From Shewanella psychrotolerans (GTDB lineage Bacteria > Pseudomonadota > Gammaproteobacteria > Enterobacterales > Shewanellaceae), in assembly GCF_019457595.1 (NCBI RefSeq), contig NZ_CP080419.1, positions 3,100,001-3,164,000 of the forward strand: 64,000 nucleotides of DNA. The letters run 5' to 3'. This document shows positions 9,023-17,196 of this stretch, piece by piece. The notes under the pieces are model-generated. The model searched no databases and was not told the origin of the DNA. It was given only the letters and a program-made list of their open reading frames with translations. Numbering within the stretch: the stretch's first letter is position 1; each line of letters opens with the position of its first letter. The position numbers were made by a program, and so were the translations under genes.

Positions 9023-9097
9023 TTACACCTATTTTTTAATTATACCAAGCCCTATTTGATATTGCGCTTAAAGCAGTATTTTAAATTTAATTATGAT

Positions 9098-9114
9098 AAA
9101 TACCTTCGGTATTT
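9098..9114 (+). terminator. Hairpin after the TetR gene
   Basis: AAATACC-TTC-GGTATTT, followed by T-rich sequence; 75 bp after the regulator stop and 50 bp before the porin start. Confidence 0.5.
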
Positions 9115-9163
9115 TCATTGCTTCATTCTATTTTAAAAATTAAATGTTAATCATGGAGATAAT

Positions 9164-10171
9164 ATGAAACTATCTAAATTAGTAGTGGGTATTGCTGCGT
9201 TTTCTTGTTTTAGCGTCTTTGCCGATAATGGTTTTTATGGCGAAGCCAATGTAATGGCTAACTGGAAAGATAATTTAGATCAGCAAACCGGAATTGCTAC
9301 TGGTTTTGCTGGTTATAAAGACAAGGTAAAAGTTAAAGACATTGACGTTTCATACCAATTGGAAGGCTATTACGCAGCCAGTGGCGACCGCTTTATCGCT
9401 ACCAATGAAAGTGATGAGTTTGCATTACGTGTGGCATCGTTAATATTTAGCACAGATTATGGTTCATTCTACGTGGGTAAAGGTTACTCTGGTGCCTATT
9501 TGAACCTTTATAAGCGAGTGGATATTCATCCTTTCTCTAATTCAGAGCAATACACAATGAATAAAATGCTATTTAGACAAGGCAAATATTCAGATAGTAT
9601 TATCGCTTATGTTACACCTTGGTATGACTCGGCTATGGGAAAGTTCCAAGCTAAAATGGCACTGGTAAACCCAAATAGTAATGATGGTGCAAATGATGAT
9701 GTTCTTGTTGGTCGAATATTATATTCGGCTGGCAAATTCAACGCGGTGATAAACTTAAATCGTATCGATGAAAAATTCAGTGGCAATGCAGATAACCATC
9801 ATTATAACCGTTATTCTTTTGGTGCTGATTATACATTCAATAATCTTACCCTTGCATATACAGGTGAATACAGTGAAAACGCATTCTCGGCAACGAGTAT
9901 AGAGGGTTATAGCGAGCAAGTTCATTCTGTTGCCATATCAATTAAACAAGATGATTTTAAATATGGACTTTCTTACCAACTGGTCAATTCAGAGTTAGCG
10001 TCTAGAGATGATCTTGGCTTAGTTATTGGAAGTGTGACATATTCTTATACTAAAGAATTAGACTTCATGGTCGAATATGCGAAATATACTGGAGATAATG
10101 ACTTCTTTGTCGGTGGCAATACCAATCCTGAAGATGACTCTTTCACTATTGGTGCAAGGTTTAATTTCTAA
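9164..10171 (+). CDS. Outer-membrane porin of the reductase cassette
   Basis: 335 residues with a Sec signal peptide (MKLSKLVVGIAAFSCFSVFA, cleavage before DNGFYG) and GGAG upstream of the start. The mature protein has alternating amphipathic strands and ends in IGARFNF with a terminal Phe, the BAM recognition feature of trimeric Gram-negative porins (Porin_4-like). Segments such as FYVGKGYSGAYLNLY resemble the strand/loop L3 region of this family. It lies between the regulator and the periplasmic reductase, so it probably admits the reductase substrate to the periplasm. Specificity cannot be read from sequence. Confidence 0.78.
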   Translation: MKLSKLVVGIAAFSCFSVFADNGFYGEANVMANWKDNLDQQTGIATGFAGYKDKVKVKDIDVSYQLEGYYAASGDRFIATNESDEFALRVASLIFSTDYGSFYVGKGYSGAYLNLYKRVDIHPFSNSEQYTMNKMLFRQGKYSDSIIAYVTPWYDSAMGKFQAKMALVNPNSNDGANDDVLVGRILYSAGKFNAVINLNRIDEKFSGNADNHHYNRYSFGADYTFNNLTLAYTGEYSENAFSATSIEGYSEQVHSVAISIKQDDFKYGLSYQLVNSELASRDDLGLVIGSVTYSYTKELDFMVEYAKYTGDNDFFVGGNTNPEDDSFTIGARFNF

Positions 10172-10174
10172 CAT

Positions 10175-10212
10175 CTAAAGTATTTTCAATTTTGAACCCA
10201 TATATACTTTAG
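10175..10212. repeat. 9-bp perfect inverted repeat between porin and reductase genes
   Basis: CTAAAGTAT (10175-10183) and ATACTTTAG (10204-10212), 20 bp apart, starting four bases after the porin stop. No T-tract, so it may be a processing hairpin or protein site rather than a terminator. Confidence 0.35.
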
Positions 10213-10311
10213 AGTTCTGTGTTCGATATTCTTCTGCTTAATATTAATTAACGATATAGATCTCTAGATTTAAAATAATAAAAATTTAATTATAACGCTT
10301 AAGGAGTGTTT

Positions 10312-12027
10312 ATGAGTAAGTTTAAAACAGATATCTCTAGAAGAGATTTTCTAAAAAATGCGGGTACTGCTGGTATTGCTGTTGGTGCGGCAAGCGTATT
10401 CGGTACCGCTGTTGCTGGTGAATCTAAGCACCTAGAAGATAAGAGTGTTTATGAGAAAGCTTTTGGCGATGACGTACAACAAATCTATGTAAAAAAAGGA
10501 AAATCTCAAGGCCCTAAAGGCCCTATTGGTTTCGAAGATCGCAAAATTGCTAAAAATGAGATCACCAAAGAATATAACTGCGATATCGCAGTTGTCGGTG
10601 GTGGCATGTCTGGCCTAATAGCCGCACTGAAAGGCGCAGAGGATGGTGCAAAAGTCGTTTTAATCGAGAAAATGACAGAAGGTCGTGGTGCTTTCGAATG
10701 TTTTGGTGCCGTTGATTCAAGAACACAACGTGAAGCTGGCATTAAGACCGATAAAGCCGTTTTACTTGGTGAAATGCACCGTTCAGCTAATTATCGTATT
10801 GGTCCCGATGTTGTTAGAACCTATGTAGAAAAATCAGGTGAAGCGTCAGACTTTATGGAACAAATGTTCGAAAAAGCGGGAACTGGGGTGGTTATTGCGC
10901 CAATGCCATTACGTCCAAAGTATCCCAACACTGGCGCACCCGTTATTGATGCCGAGTGTATGTTCTATAACACTCCTGGTCTGCCAAAAGATGTGCGTTT
11001 TAGAAGTGGTCATGTCGGTTTGTATATTATTCAAGATTTGACAAAAATCGCTAAGAAACATCCAAATATCACAGCTAAGTATAGTACGCCAGCGGCGCAA
11101 CTTGTTATCGATAGCTCAGGAAGAGTAACGGGGGTCATTGCCAAAGAAGATGGCAAATACGTTAAAATCAACGCTAAGAAGGGCGTGATTTTAGCTACTG
11201 GTGGTTACGATGCTAACCCTGAAATGATGAAGGCGTATTTACGTCCTGAAGATTACTCTTCAGCTTCATGGTGGAACCCATGTTGGGGGACTACGGGGGA
11301 TGGCCATATGATGGGGCTAAAAGTTGGTGCAGCAATGGATCCTGTTCCTCATGCCGTAATGAATTTCACTTTTGGTAGTCCAGAATCATTCCATATCCCG
11401 GCCGTTCGTACATTAAGAGCCATGGGGCTCTATGCCATGGTTAATGATGATGGTGAGCGTTTTGTTCGTGAAGACACCGCTTTCCAATTCATTTCAAATG
11501 CAACTAACCGTCAAGCAAGCTTTGGCAAACAAAGCTGGTTGTTATTTGATGACACCATGATTTCTAAAAATAAAGAAACATTTGATAAAGCGATTGCTGC
11601 ATTCAAAGTCCTTAAAGAGAAAGGATGGTTATTCGAAGCTAATTCACCTAGTGAATTAGAAAAGCTGATGAAAATGCCAAAAGGTAATCTGGTCAATACC
11701 GTTAAGAAATTTAATGCCTTTAAGAAGGATGGGAAAGATCAGGACTTCAATAGAGACATGGAGTTTGCCAAGGCATTTGATGGTAATAAAATCTATGCAT
11801 TGGTGTGTAATAGCGTAATTCTTGCCACGGTTAGCGGATTAATTATCGATGAGCATGGTCGAGTGTTAAACACTAAAGGCGAAGTTATTAAAGGTCTTTA
11901 TGCTGCTGGTAATGCGTCAGGTGATTTCTTTTCCGGTAATTACCCTCGTCATATTCCAGGTACATCAATGGGCCGTGCAATTACATTTGGTTACTTATCT
12001 GCTAAACACGCTATAACAGGAGTTTAA
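10312..12027 (+). CDS. Tat-exported FAD reductase subunit of a split flavocytochrome c (fumarate reductase-like)
   Basis: 571 residues from ATG 10312 (AAGGAG upstream). A twin-arginine signal (SRRDFLK, hydrophobic stretch, AVAG) sends the folded flavoprotein to the periplasm. The FAD-binding motif CDIAVVGGGMSGLIAA lies near residue 90; the FAD_binding_2 fold continues to a GLYAAGNASGDFF motif near the end. It belongs with fumarate, urocanate and methacrylate-type ene-reductases. By hand alignment to Shewanella Fcc3, the substrate arginines appear kept (GERFVRED; PRHIPG), but the substrate histidine region reads VILATVSG and the Thr-Glu/Arg relay positions differ. It is therefore unlikely to reduce fumarate. 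The cytochrome gene follows by one base. Substrate unknown. Confidence 0.82.
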   Translation: MSKFKTDISRRDFLKNAGTAGIAVGAASVFGTAVAGESKHLEDKSVYEKAFGDDVQQIYVKKGKSQGPKGPIGFEDRKIAKNEITKEYNCDIAVVGGGMSGLIAALKGAEDGAKVVLIEKMTEGRGAFECFGAVDSRTQREAGIKTDKAVLLGEMHRSANYRIGPDVVRTYVEKSGEASDFMEQMFEKAGTGVVIAPMPLRPKYPNTGAPVIDAECMFYNTPGLPKDVRFRSGHVGLYIIQDLTKIAKKHPNITAKYSTPAAQLVIDSSGRVTGVIAKEDGKYVKINAKKGVILATGGYDANPEMMKAYLRPEDYSSASWWNPCWGTTGDGHMMGLKVGAAMDPVPHAVMNFTFGSPESFHIPAVRTLRAMGLYAMVNDDGERFVREDTAFQFISNATNRQASFGKQSWLLFDDTMISKNKETFDKAIAAFKVLKEKGWLFEANSPSELEKLMKMPKGNLVNTVKKFNAFKKDGKDQDFNRDMEFAKAFDGNKIYALVCNSVILATVSGLIIDEHGRVLNTKGEVIKGLYAAGNASGDFFSGNYPRHIPGTSMGRAITFGYLSAKHAITGV

Positions 12028-12028
12028 A

Positions 12029-12334
12029 ATGAAATTATTAAAAAGTTTATTATGTATTTCACTTTTTATAGCAGGTTCTAGCATCGCACTAGCGAAACAG
12101 AGCCAATCTTCGCTGGATCAAATGCATCAAGGCTATACACAAGCTGAACAATGTTTGGAATGTCATGGTTCTTATGAAGAAAATGCGGCTAAAACCGCTG
12201 AACTCGGCAAGTGGAATCCACATAATTCCATCCACGGTGGCTATGTTGATTGCACTAACTGTCATGAACAAAATAAGCTAACGAAGAACTATTGCTCATA
12301 TTGTCATGAATATAAACCTGATTTGAAAAAATAG
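12029..12334 (+). CDS. Periplasmic three-heme cytochrome c, electron-donor subunit of the reductase
   Basis: 101 residues with a Sec signal peptide ending at ALA. Three CxxCH sites are present: CLECH, CTNCH, CSYCH, with extra His residues (MHQGY, NPHNSIH) available as distal ligands. The pattern lines up with the heme domain of Fcc3-type fumarate reductase (CxSCHG, HxSH, CTSCHKGH, CDACH), but the first heme site is absent, leaving three of four. The gene starts one base after the reductase stop, with AGGAG inside the reductase 3' end, indicating tight co-expression. It should pass electrons from the quinol pool (CymA in Shewanella) to the FAD subunit. Confidence 0.85.
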   Translation: MKLLKSLLCISLFIAGSSIALAKQSQSSLDQMHQGYTQAEQCLECHGSYEENAAKTAELGKWNPHNSIHGGYVDCTNCHEQNKLTKNYCSYCHEYKPDLKK

Positions 12335-12349
12335 TCTTATAGATTGGAA

Positions 12350-12383
12350 CTGGCAGCCACGAACCATTACTTGTGACTGCCAG
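12350..12383 (+). terminator. Hairpin downstream of the reductase-cytochrome genes
   Basis: CTGGCAGCCAC (12350-12360) pairs with GTGACTGCCAG (12373-12383) with one mismatch and a 12-nt loop. The T-tract is poor, so termination is likely but not certain. Confidence 0.45.
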
Positions 12384-12958
12384 AGCCAAAGTAAGGTATT
12401 TAATTGCTTGATTTAAAATGTTTTTGGTCGAACAGCCTTAAATTATGGCCATTTATTCATCATTTGTACTGTACCATAATATATCTTGTTCGATTTTTTA
12501 TTCACATTGTAGTCTATCGCTTTGAACTCACTGAATCGCCACTTGTAAGTCCCTAACTTCGTAGACACCTATGATTTCCGTCATAAACCAAAATTTTTTT
12601 CGACACCGTAACACAAGATTGTATGTGTGTAGGTAAGTAGGGTGGTGTAAGTGACTGATGCAAGTGATTACCACTTGGCCAATGCTGATTTATAATCTGA
12701 TAGGCTAGGTCTATCCGAACGCTGTGATACAATAGGTTCAAGCTATTTTCTCCACTAAATAAGATAGAAATATTCTTCATTTGGGTTAGAAGAATCACAT
12801 TAAACTCGGCCAAGTTTGTGTGGCTATTTTGTGTTACTGAAAATGGAAAATCAAAGTGAAACAAAGGCCCTTATACGGCCTAACGTAAAGTATCTACAAC
12901 AATCCGCCCCATATGTAAGCGATTGTTATTAAAAACAGAAACAAGGTATTACAAATAG
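12384..12958. other. 575-bp spacer at the right side of the cassette, no supported gene
   Basis: AT-rich sequence up to the complete ferredoxin gene. A minus-strand open frame at 12553-12864 has no recognisable motif or ribosome-binding site and is not called. The segment contains the right candidate inverted repeat (12912-12934). It may include remnants of whatever mobilised the cassette, but I recognise no transposase or integrase fragment. Confidence 0.5.
12912..12934. repeat. Candidate imperfect terminal inverted repeat, right end (pairs with 7897-7919)
   Basis: 18 of 23 positions match the left copy in inverted orientation; 24 bp before the ferredoxin start. Could be chance in AT-rich DNA. 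Confidence 0.3.
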
Positions 12959-13216
<258 letters not shown>

Positions 13217-13283
13217 GCCTTCGAGTGATAAATCACTCGCCTCTATCCTATCGCAATAAAAATAGCGATAAAAAATAGAGACA

Positions 13284-13311
13284 AAAAAGCGAAGCTAAGG
13301 CTTCGCTTTTT
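13284..13311. terminator. Bidirectional terminator between yfhL and ubiT
   Basis: A perfect hairpin AAAAAGCGAAGC-TAAG-GCTTCGCTTTTT. The A-run on one side and T-run on the other serve both converging genes. Confidence 0.85.
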
Positions 13312-13340
13312 AATGGCTCATCAGCCGTTAGCTTATGGAG

Positions 13341-13853
13341 CTAGGCCCAAGGCATATTGGCCTGGCGCTGTAACTGAGTGAGCATGCTCGCCGCCTGAGT
13401 GATACTTTGGCGAAAAAACATCGGCATGGTATCGAACTCTATGCTTAGTAAAAGGTTTTTTACTTCAAGCCCCAGTTCGGTATCACCTTCAATTGCTAGA
13501 CGGCGCTGGAAAAATAGGGTGTCGGGATCTTCTTTACCAGCAGCTATCAGCAGCAGCTCCTGACTGCAGCCACTGAAACTCACCTCGGCTTCACCACGCT
13601 CTCTGACTATTAGGCGCTCATCGAAACTCACCTCGAAGCTCAGCGCCATATCGAGAATGTCAATTTTGACCCAACGTTGTTGCAAAAAATCCAATTCGTC
13701 ATCTTCAATTTGCTGGGTCAACAATAGATTCAATAGCTTTTCTAACACCCTTGCCTTAACAGAAAATGGCACGATAAATAAGGGTTTAGCAATCATTTTT
13801 GGACCGTATTGCAACAGGTGCTTGGCCGCATTAGCCAGCAAGTTGTTTTGCAT
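13341..13853 (-). CDS. ubiT: UbiT, SCP2-domain accessory factor for anaerobic ubiquinone synthesis
   Basis: 170 residues, an SCP2 lipid-binding domain protein corresponding to E. coli YhbT/UbiT, which binds polyprenyl intermediates so that UbiUV can hydroxylate them without oxygen. The central part (LLTQQIEDDELDFLQQRWVKI, then FSGCSQELLLIAAGKEDPDTLFFQRRL and GDTELGLEVKN) fits the SCP2 fold. It is divergent from ubiU-ubiV across a 196-bp spacer, the same arrangement as in E. coli, which supports the assignment strongly. Confidence 0.9.
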   Translation of the reverse strand: MQNNLLANAAKHLLQYGPKMIAKPLFIVPFSVKARVLEKLLNLLLTQQIEDDELDFLQQRWVKIDILDMALSFEVSFDERLIVRERGEAEVSFSGCSQELLLIAAGKEDPDTLFFQRRLAIEGDTELGLEVKNLLLSIEFDTMPMFFRQSITQAASMLTQLQRQANMPWA

Positions 13854-13981
13854 CGCTTAATTACTCCTAACAAAAAACGCGTTCAGCGAATTTGAACTCG
13901 TCTCAATTTTATACAATCAGCTCGGCGGTTAACCAAGAATGTGAAATATTTCAATTTTAACCAGATTTTATGATCACAAAC

Positions 13982-13995
13982 CTGTTTTACATCAA
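13982..13995 (+). promoter_or_regulatory. Candidate FNR/EtrA site before ubiUV
   Basis: CTGTT-TTAC-ATCAA has a perfect right half-site and a 3-of-5 left half-site of the TTGAT-N4-ATCAA consensus. Centred about 61 bp before the ubiU start, it would sit near -41.5 if transcription starts near 14030. ubiUV is Fnr-controlled in E. coli; here this is inference. Confidence 0.3.
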
Positions 13996-14049
13996 TATTT
14001 AAGTGTGCAATCCCTTTTAAACTGCACACTTTTCAAGAAAGAGGCAGAT

Positions 14050-15051
14050 ATGGAACTCTTGTGTCCTGCAGGCAACTTAGCATCACTGAAAGTCGCACTC
14101 AATGCAGGTGCGGATGCGATTTATTTGGGATTAAAGGATGACACCAATGCCCGCTCCTTCGCTGGGCTAAACTTCACCCCAAAGAAACTCGAACAAGCGG
14201 TTCAATACACCAAACAGCAGGGCAAAAAAATATTCTTAACCATTAATACTTTTCCCAAACCAGGTGAAGAGCAACGTTGGTATCAAGCTATCGATCTCGC
14301 AGCACACACAGGTGTCGATGCATTGATTATAGCCGATCTTTCCTTACTCGATTATGCTCATAGTCATTATCCACATTTAGCCCTGCACCTCTCTGTTCAA
14401 GCCAGTGCGACAAATCTTGGTGCGCTAAGTTTGTATAAACGAGAATTTAATATTGAGCGCGCGGTATTACCTAGGGTGTTATCGATGAAGCAAGTGCGTG
14501 ATCTCGCTAAAGTCACCCCAGTCGATCTCGAAGTCTTCGCTTTTGGTAGTCTGTGCATCATGGCTGAAGGGCGCTGTCATCTGTCATCTTATGTTACAGG
14601 ACAATCGCCCAATACCGGTGGCTCATGCTCACCAGCAAAAGATGTTCGCTGGCAAGAGGTTGGTGGAAAACGCCTAACACGTCTTAACGAAGTGCTTATC
14701 GATAAATCTGATATCGATGATCAAATGGGTTATCCCGTGGTGTGTAAGGGGCGCTATACGACACAGGAGAACGCTAATCCCAATTACCTATTAGAATCGC
14801 CAACCAGTTTAAATACCCTCAGTCTGTTACCTGAGCTTGCACAATCGAATGTGGTCTCGCTCAAAATTGAGGGCCGCCAACGCAGTCCAGCTTATGTTGA
14901 ACAAGTCACTCGAGTGTGGCGTCAAGCAATTGATACCTACTTAAGCGATCCTGACGCCTATAGCGCTCAAGCACAATGGAATCAGGCCTTAGCTAAGGTA
15001 TCGGAGGGCCAAGTGACCACACTAGGCGCATACGAAAGAGCTTGGCAGTAA
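14050..15051 (+). CDS. ubiU: UbiU, oxygen-independent ubiquinone hydroxylase subunit (U32 family)
   Basis: 333 residues from the ATG at 14050, preceded by AAAGAGG; the frame is open further upstream but E. coli UbiU starts at MELLCPAGN. The [4Fe-4S] ligands known for UbiU are at the same positions: Cys169 and Cys176 (GSLCIMAEGRC), Cys193 (GGSC) and a fourth Cys in VVCKGRY. UbiU and UbiV form a heterodimer that hydroxylates the ubiquinone ring using prephenate instead of oxygen. ubiV follows by 18 bp, so the two are an operon. Confidence 0.95.
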   Translation: MELLCPAGNLASLKVALNAGADAIYLGLKDDTNARSFAGLNFTPKKLEQAVQYTKQQGKKIFLTINTFPKPGEEQRWYQAIDLAAHTGVDALIIADLSLLDYAHSHYPHLALHLSVQASATNLGALSLYKREFNIERAVLPRVLSMKQVRDLAKVTPVDLEVFAFGSLCIMAEGRCHLSSYVTGQSPNTGGSCSPAKDVRWQEVGGKRLTRLNEVLIDKSDIDDQMGYPVVCKGRYTTQENANPNYLLESPTSLNTLSLLPELAQSNVVSLKIEGRQRSPAYVEQVTRVWRQAIDTYLSDPDAYSAQAQWNQALAKVSEGQVTTLGAYERAWQ

Positions 15052-15069
15052 GTTGCATAAGGAATCAAT

Positions 15070-15918
15070 ATGAAAGTATCTCTTGGGCCGATTCAGTATT
15101 GCTGGCCAAAGGCAAAAGTTATCGATTTTTATCAACAAGTGGCGACAAGCGACATCCCTTTAGTTTATCTAGGTGAAACCGTTTGTAGTCGTCGCCGAGA
15201 AATCAAATTTGCCGATTATCTAGAATTGGCTCAGATGTTAAAAGCATCGGGTAAGCAAGTCGTATTATCGACATTGGCCCTAATCGAAGCGCAATCAGAA
15301 TTTAGTGCATTAAAGCAGCAAATCGATAATGGTGAATTTATCATTGAAGCTAATGATATGGGCGCAGTTGAGGTCGCTAAGTCGCTTAAGTTGCCTTTTG
15401 TGTGTGGCCCAACTATCAACAACTATAATGCGGCGACTCTGAAAAAATTAGCCTCTTGGGGGATGCAACGCTTTGTTATGCCTTTAGAGCTGTCTGAAGA
15501 GTGGCTTGAACAGATTATGGTTGCTCTACCACCAGCACAGATAGAAGTCGAAGTGTTTGGTCACGGTTATATGCCCTTAGCGCACTCGGCGCGCTGTTTC
15601 ACCGCCCGTAACAAAGGTCTAACTAAAGATAGTTGTAAAACCATCTGTATCGATTATCCGAAGGGCATTTTGGCACAAACCCAAGAAGCGCAACCGCTAC
15701 TGCGCTTAAATGGCATTCAAACCCAATCCGCGACTCATATCGATTTACGAGATCAGCAAGTCGAGATGGAAAGAATGGGCGTTGACTATTTTAGGGTGTC
15801 CCCTTCATCAGTCGATGCGCTAGTTATCGCATCAAACTTAAAGGCGAGTCAGCCACAAAGCAGCGATGGCGCCAACGGCTATTGGTTTAAGCAAGCAGGA
15901 TTTAACCGAGTAGTTTAG
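15070..15918 (+). CDS. ubiV: UbiV, oxygen-independent ubiquinone hydroxylase subunit (U32 family)
   Basis: 282 residues with AAGGA upstream of the ATG. Cluster cysteines match E. coli UbiV: Cys39 (GETVCSRRRE) and the trio in SARCFTARNKG and KDSCKTIC. Partner of UbiU immediately upstream. Its stop overlaps by 4 bp the end of the convergent membrane-protein gene. Confidence 0.95.
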   Translation: MKVSLGPIQYCWPKAKVIDFYQQVATSDIPLVYLGETVCSRRREIKFADYLELAQMLKASGKQVVLSTLALIEAQSEFSALKQQIDNGEFIIEANDMGAVEVAKSLKLPFVCGPTINNYNAATLKKLASWGMQRFVMPLELSEEWLEQIMVALPPAQIEVEVFGHGYMPLAHSARCFTARNKGLTKDSCKTICIDYPKGILAQTQEAQPLLRLNGIQTQSATHIDLRDQQVEMERMGVDYFRVSPSSVDALVIASNLKASQPQSSDGANGYWFKQAGFNRVV

Positions 15919-16607
15919 CGTTTAACGTCTCGCTGGCTCCATACCAGCGAGAATATCCAAAGCATAAACATCAACAAAGATAGCCATTCTAGTATAGCTG
16001 GCCACCAATATGCAGGGCGCGGCTCAACCATTGTCATATCATGGTAAAACCAGCGTCCATCATCCACCATCCCCAAATCAATATGCGCTAAAATGATAAA
16101 CAGTCCAAAAATGACCAGACTCAACAGACAAAGAGGCAAACTGCCCTTTACAGCAAATCGCTTGCCTGACCGTGGTTTTTTTAACAGATAGATGAAATAA
16201 CTCGCCACACTTAACGCGGCAAAGTGGAAAAAATACTCAACACCAATGGTGTGGAGATGATAAACATTAATAGGAAATAGCCCAGTAATAGCAAGCGCTA
16301 GTAGCGCAAGAATAGACAAAAATAAACAAAGGTATAACCAAGGGATGTCACAAATCTGCAGTGCAAATAAACAGAACAATACCAGACTCAAACTCCCAAA
16401 GAAAAGTCCGCCATTAAAGACTACGGCCAATTCTGAATGTCCATATTGCCCAAGTTCGCTCAAGGTAAAATTATAGAAACTAAACCCCTGACCATTAAAA
16501 TCACTGAAACCTAACGTCGCGAGAACTAAGCCTAAAAGAAGGCCAAAAAGCCCAAGCAAGCCAAATCTAAACGCTAGTTTTGATAATTTACGCTCTCTTG
16601 AGTTCAT
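15915..16607 (-). CDS. DUF998-like polytopic membrane protein
   Basis: 230 residues from the ATG at 16607 (AAGG four bases upstream); a longer in-frame start at 16682 adds 25 hydrophilic residues and seems less likely. About six or seven membrane helices are evident. A TLSELGQYGHSELAVVFNGG segment between helices 1 and 2 matches the conserved SELG...FN region of DUF998 proteins. No enzymatic motif is visible and the function is unknown. Convergent with ubiV. Confidence 0.65.
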   Translation of the reverse strand: MNSRERKLSKLAFRFGLLGLFGLLLGLVLATLGFSDFNGQGFSFYNFTLSELGQYGHSELAVVFNGGLFFGSLSLVLFCLFALQICDIPWLYLCLFLSILALLALAITGLFPINVYHLHTIGVEYFFHFAALSVASYFIYLLKKPRSGKRFAVKGSLPLCLLSLVIFGLFIILAHIDLGMVDDGRWFYHDMTMVEPRPAYWWPAILEWLSLLMFMLWIFSLVWSQRDVKR

Positions 16608-17196
16608 GGTACCTTGATCATTTGTAGTTGATATCTTACTAACATATATCGAATGCGATTTTTCTGCAGTGGTCTGGCGCATATTTTTTTATAAATACCA
16701 CATAAGGGTTACATCACGCCAAATGCATTATAACCTATAATTGCCATATAAAACAATTGGATAAACAAAATACAACCTTATAAGTGCTACAGAAAACGTC
16801 ATGATGTACAGTTCACTTATACCAATGAGTATAATTAGGTGACCGCTCAGCGACGATTTAACACTAGAGGTTAGCGCTTATTCCCTCCACATGCCAACCA
16901 CAGGGAAACACCAAAAGAACAAACACCTATATAACACTGTTTTAAAACAAAATTAACCAAAAAATACATGATGCAAATCTAAGGATATCCAGTACAATAT
17001 AATTAGTCACAAAGTGCTAATAACTATTCTGCTGTAGTGATTCTATTCATCGAGCAAGATAAAGGTTTTACATCACTAGACTTAGGGGGTAACCTTCCCC
17101 GCTTATTCGTGAATGGATATTCATAGTAAATCGTTTTATGGATTTTTGATTAATTTATTGCCGTTGTAAAAACAGCGTAATTTAGGGCAAAACAAA
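16608..17196. other. 589-bp intergenic region with a dispersed repeat
   Basis: Carries promoter DNA for the divergent flanking genes and the repeat at 16821-16881. I found no supported small gene. Confidence 0.5.
16821..16881. repeat. 61-bp dispersed intergenic repeat, copy A
   Basis: 49 of 61 bases match 22390-22450 without gaps. The core GCTCAGCGACGAT is identical. Both copies are intergenic and in the same orientation, flanking the transporter/sensor-kinase pair. Confidence 0.75.

Noticed and set aside
12553..12864. 103-codon open frame on the minus strand within the cassette's right spacer
   Set aside because: No ribosome-binding site, no recognisable family and unusual composition; probably chance in AT-rich DNA.
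13905..13925. FNR-like TTGA...TCAA pair in the ubiT-ubiU spacer
   Set aside because: Spacing between half-sites is one base too long for the consensus.
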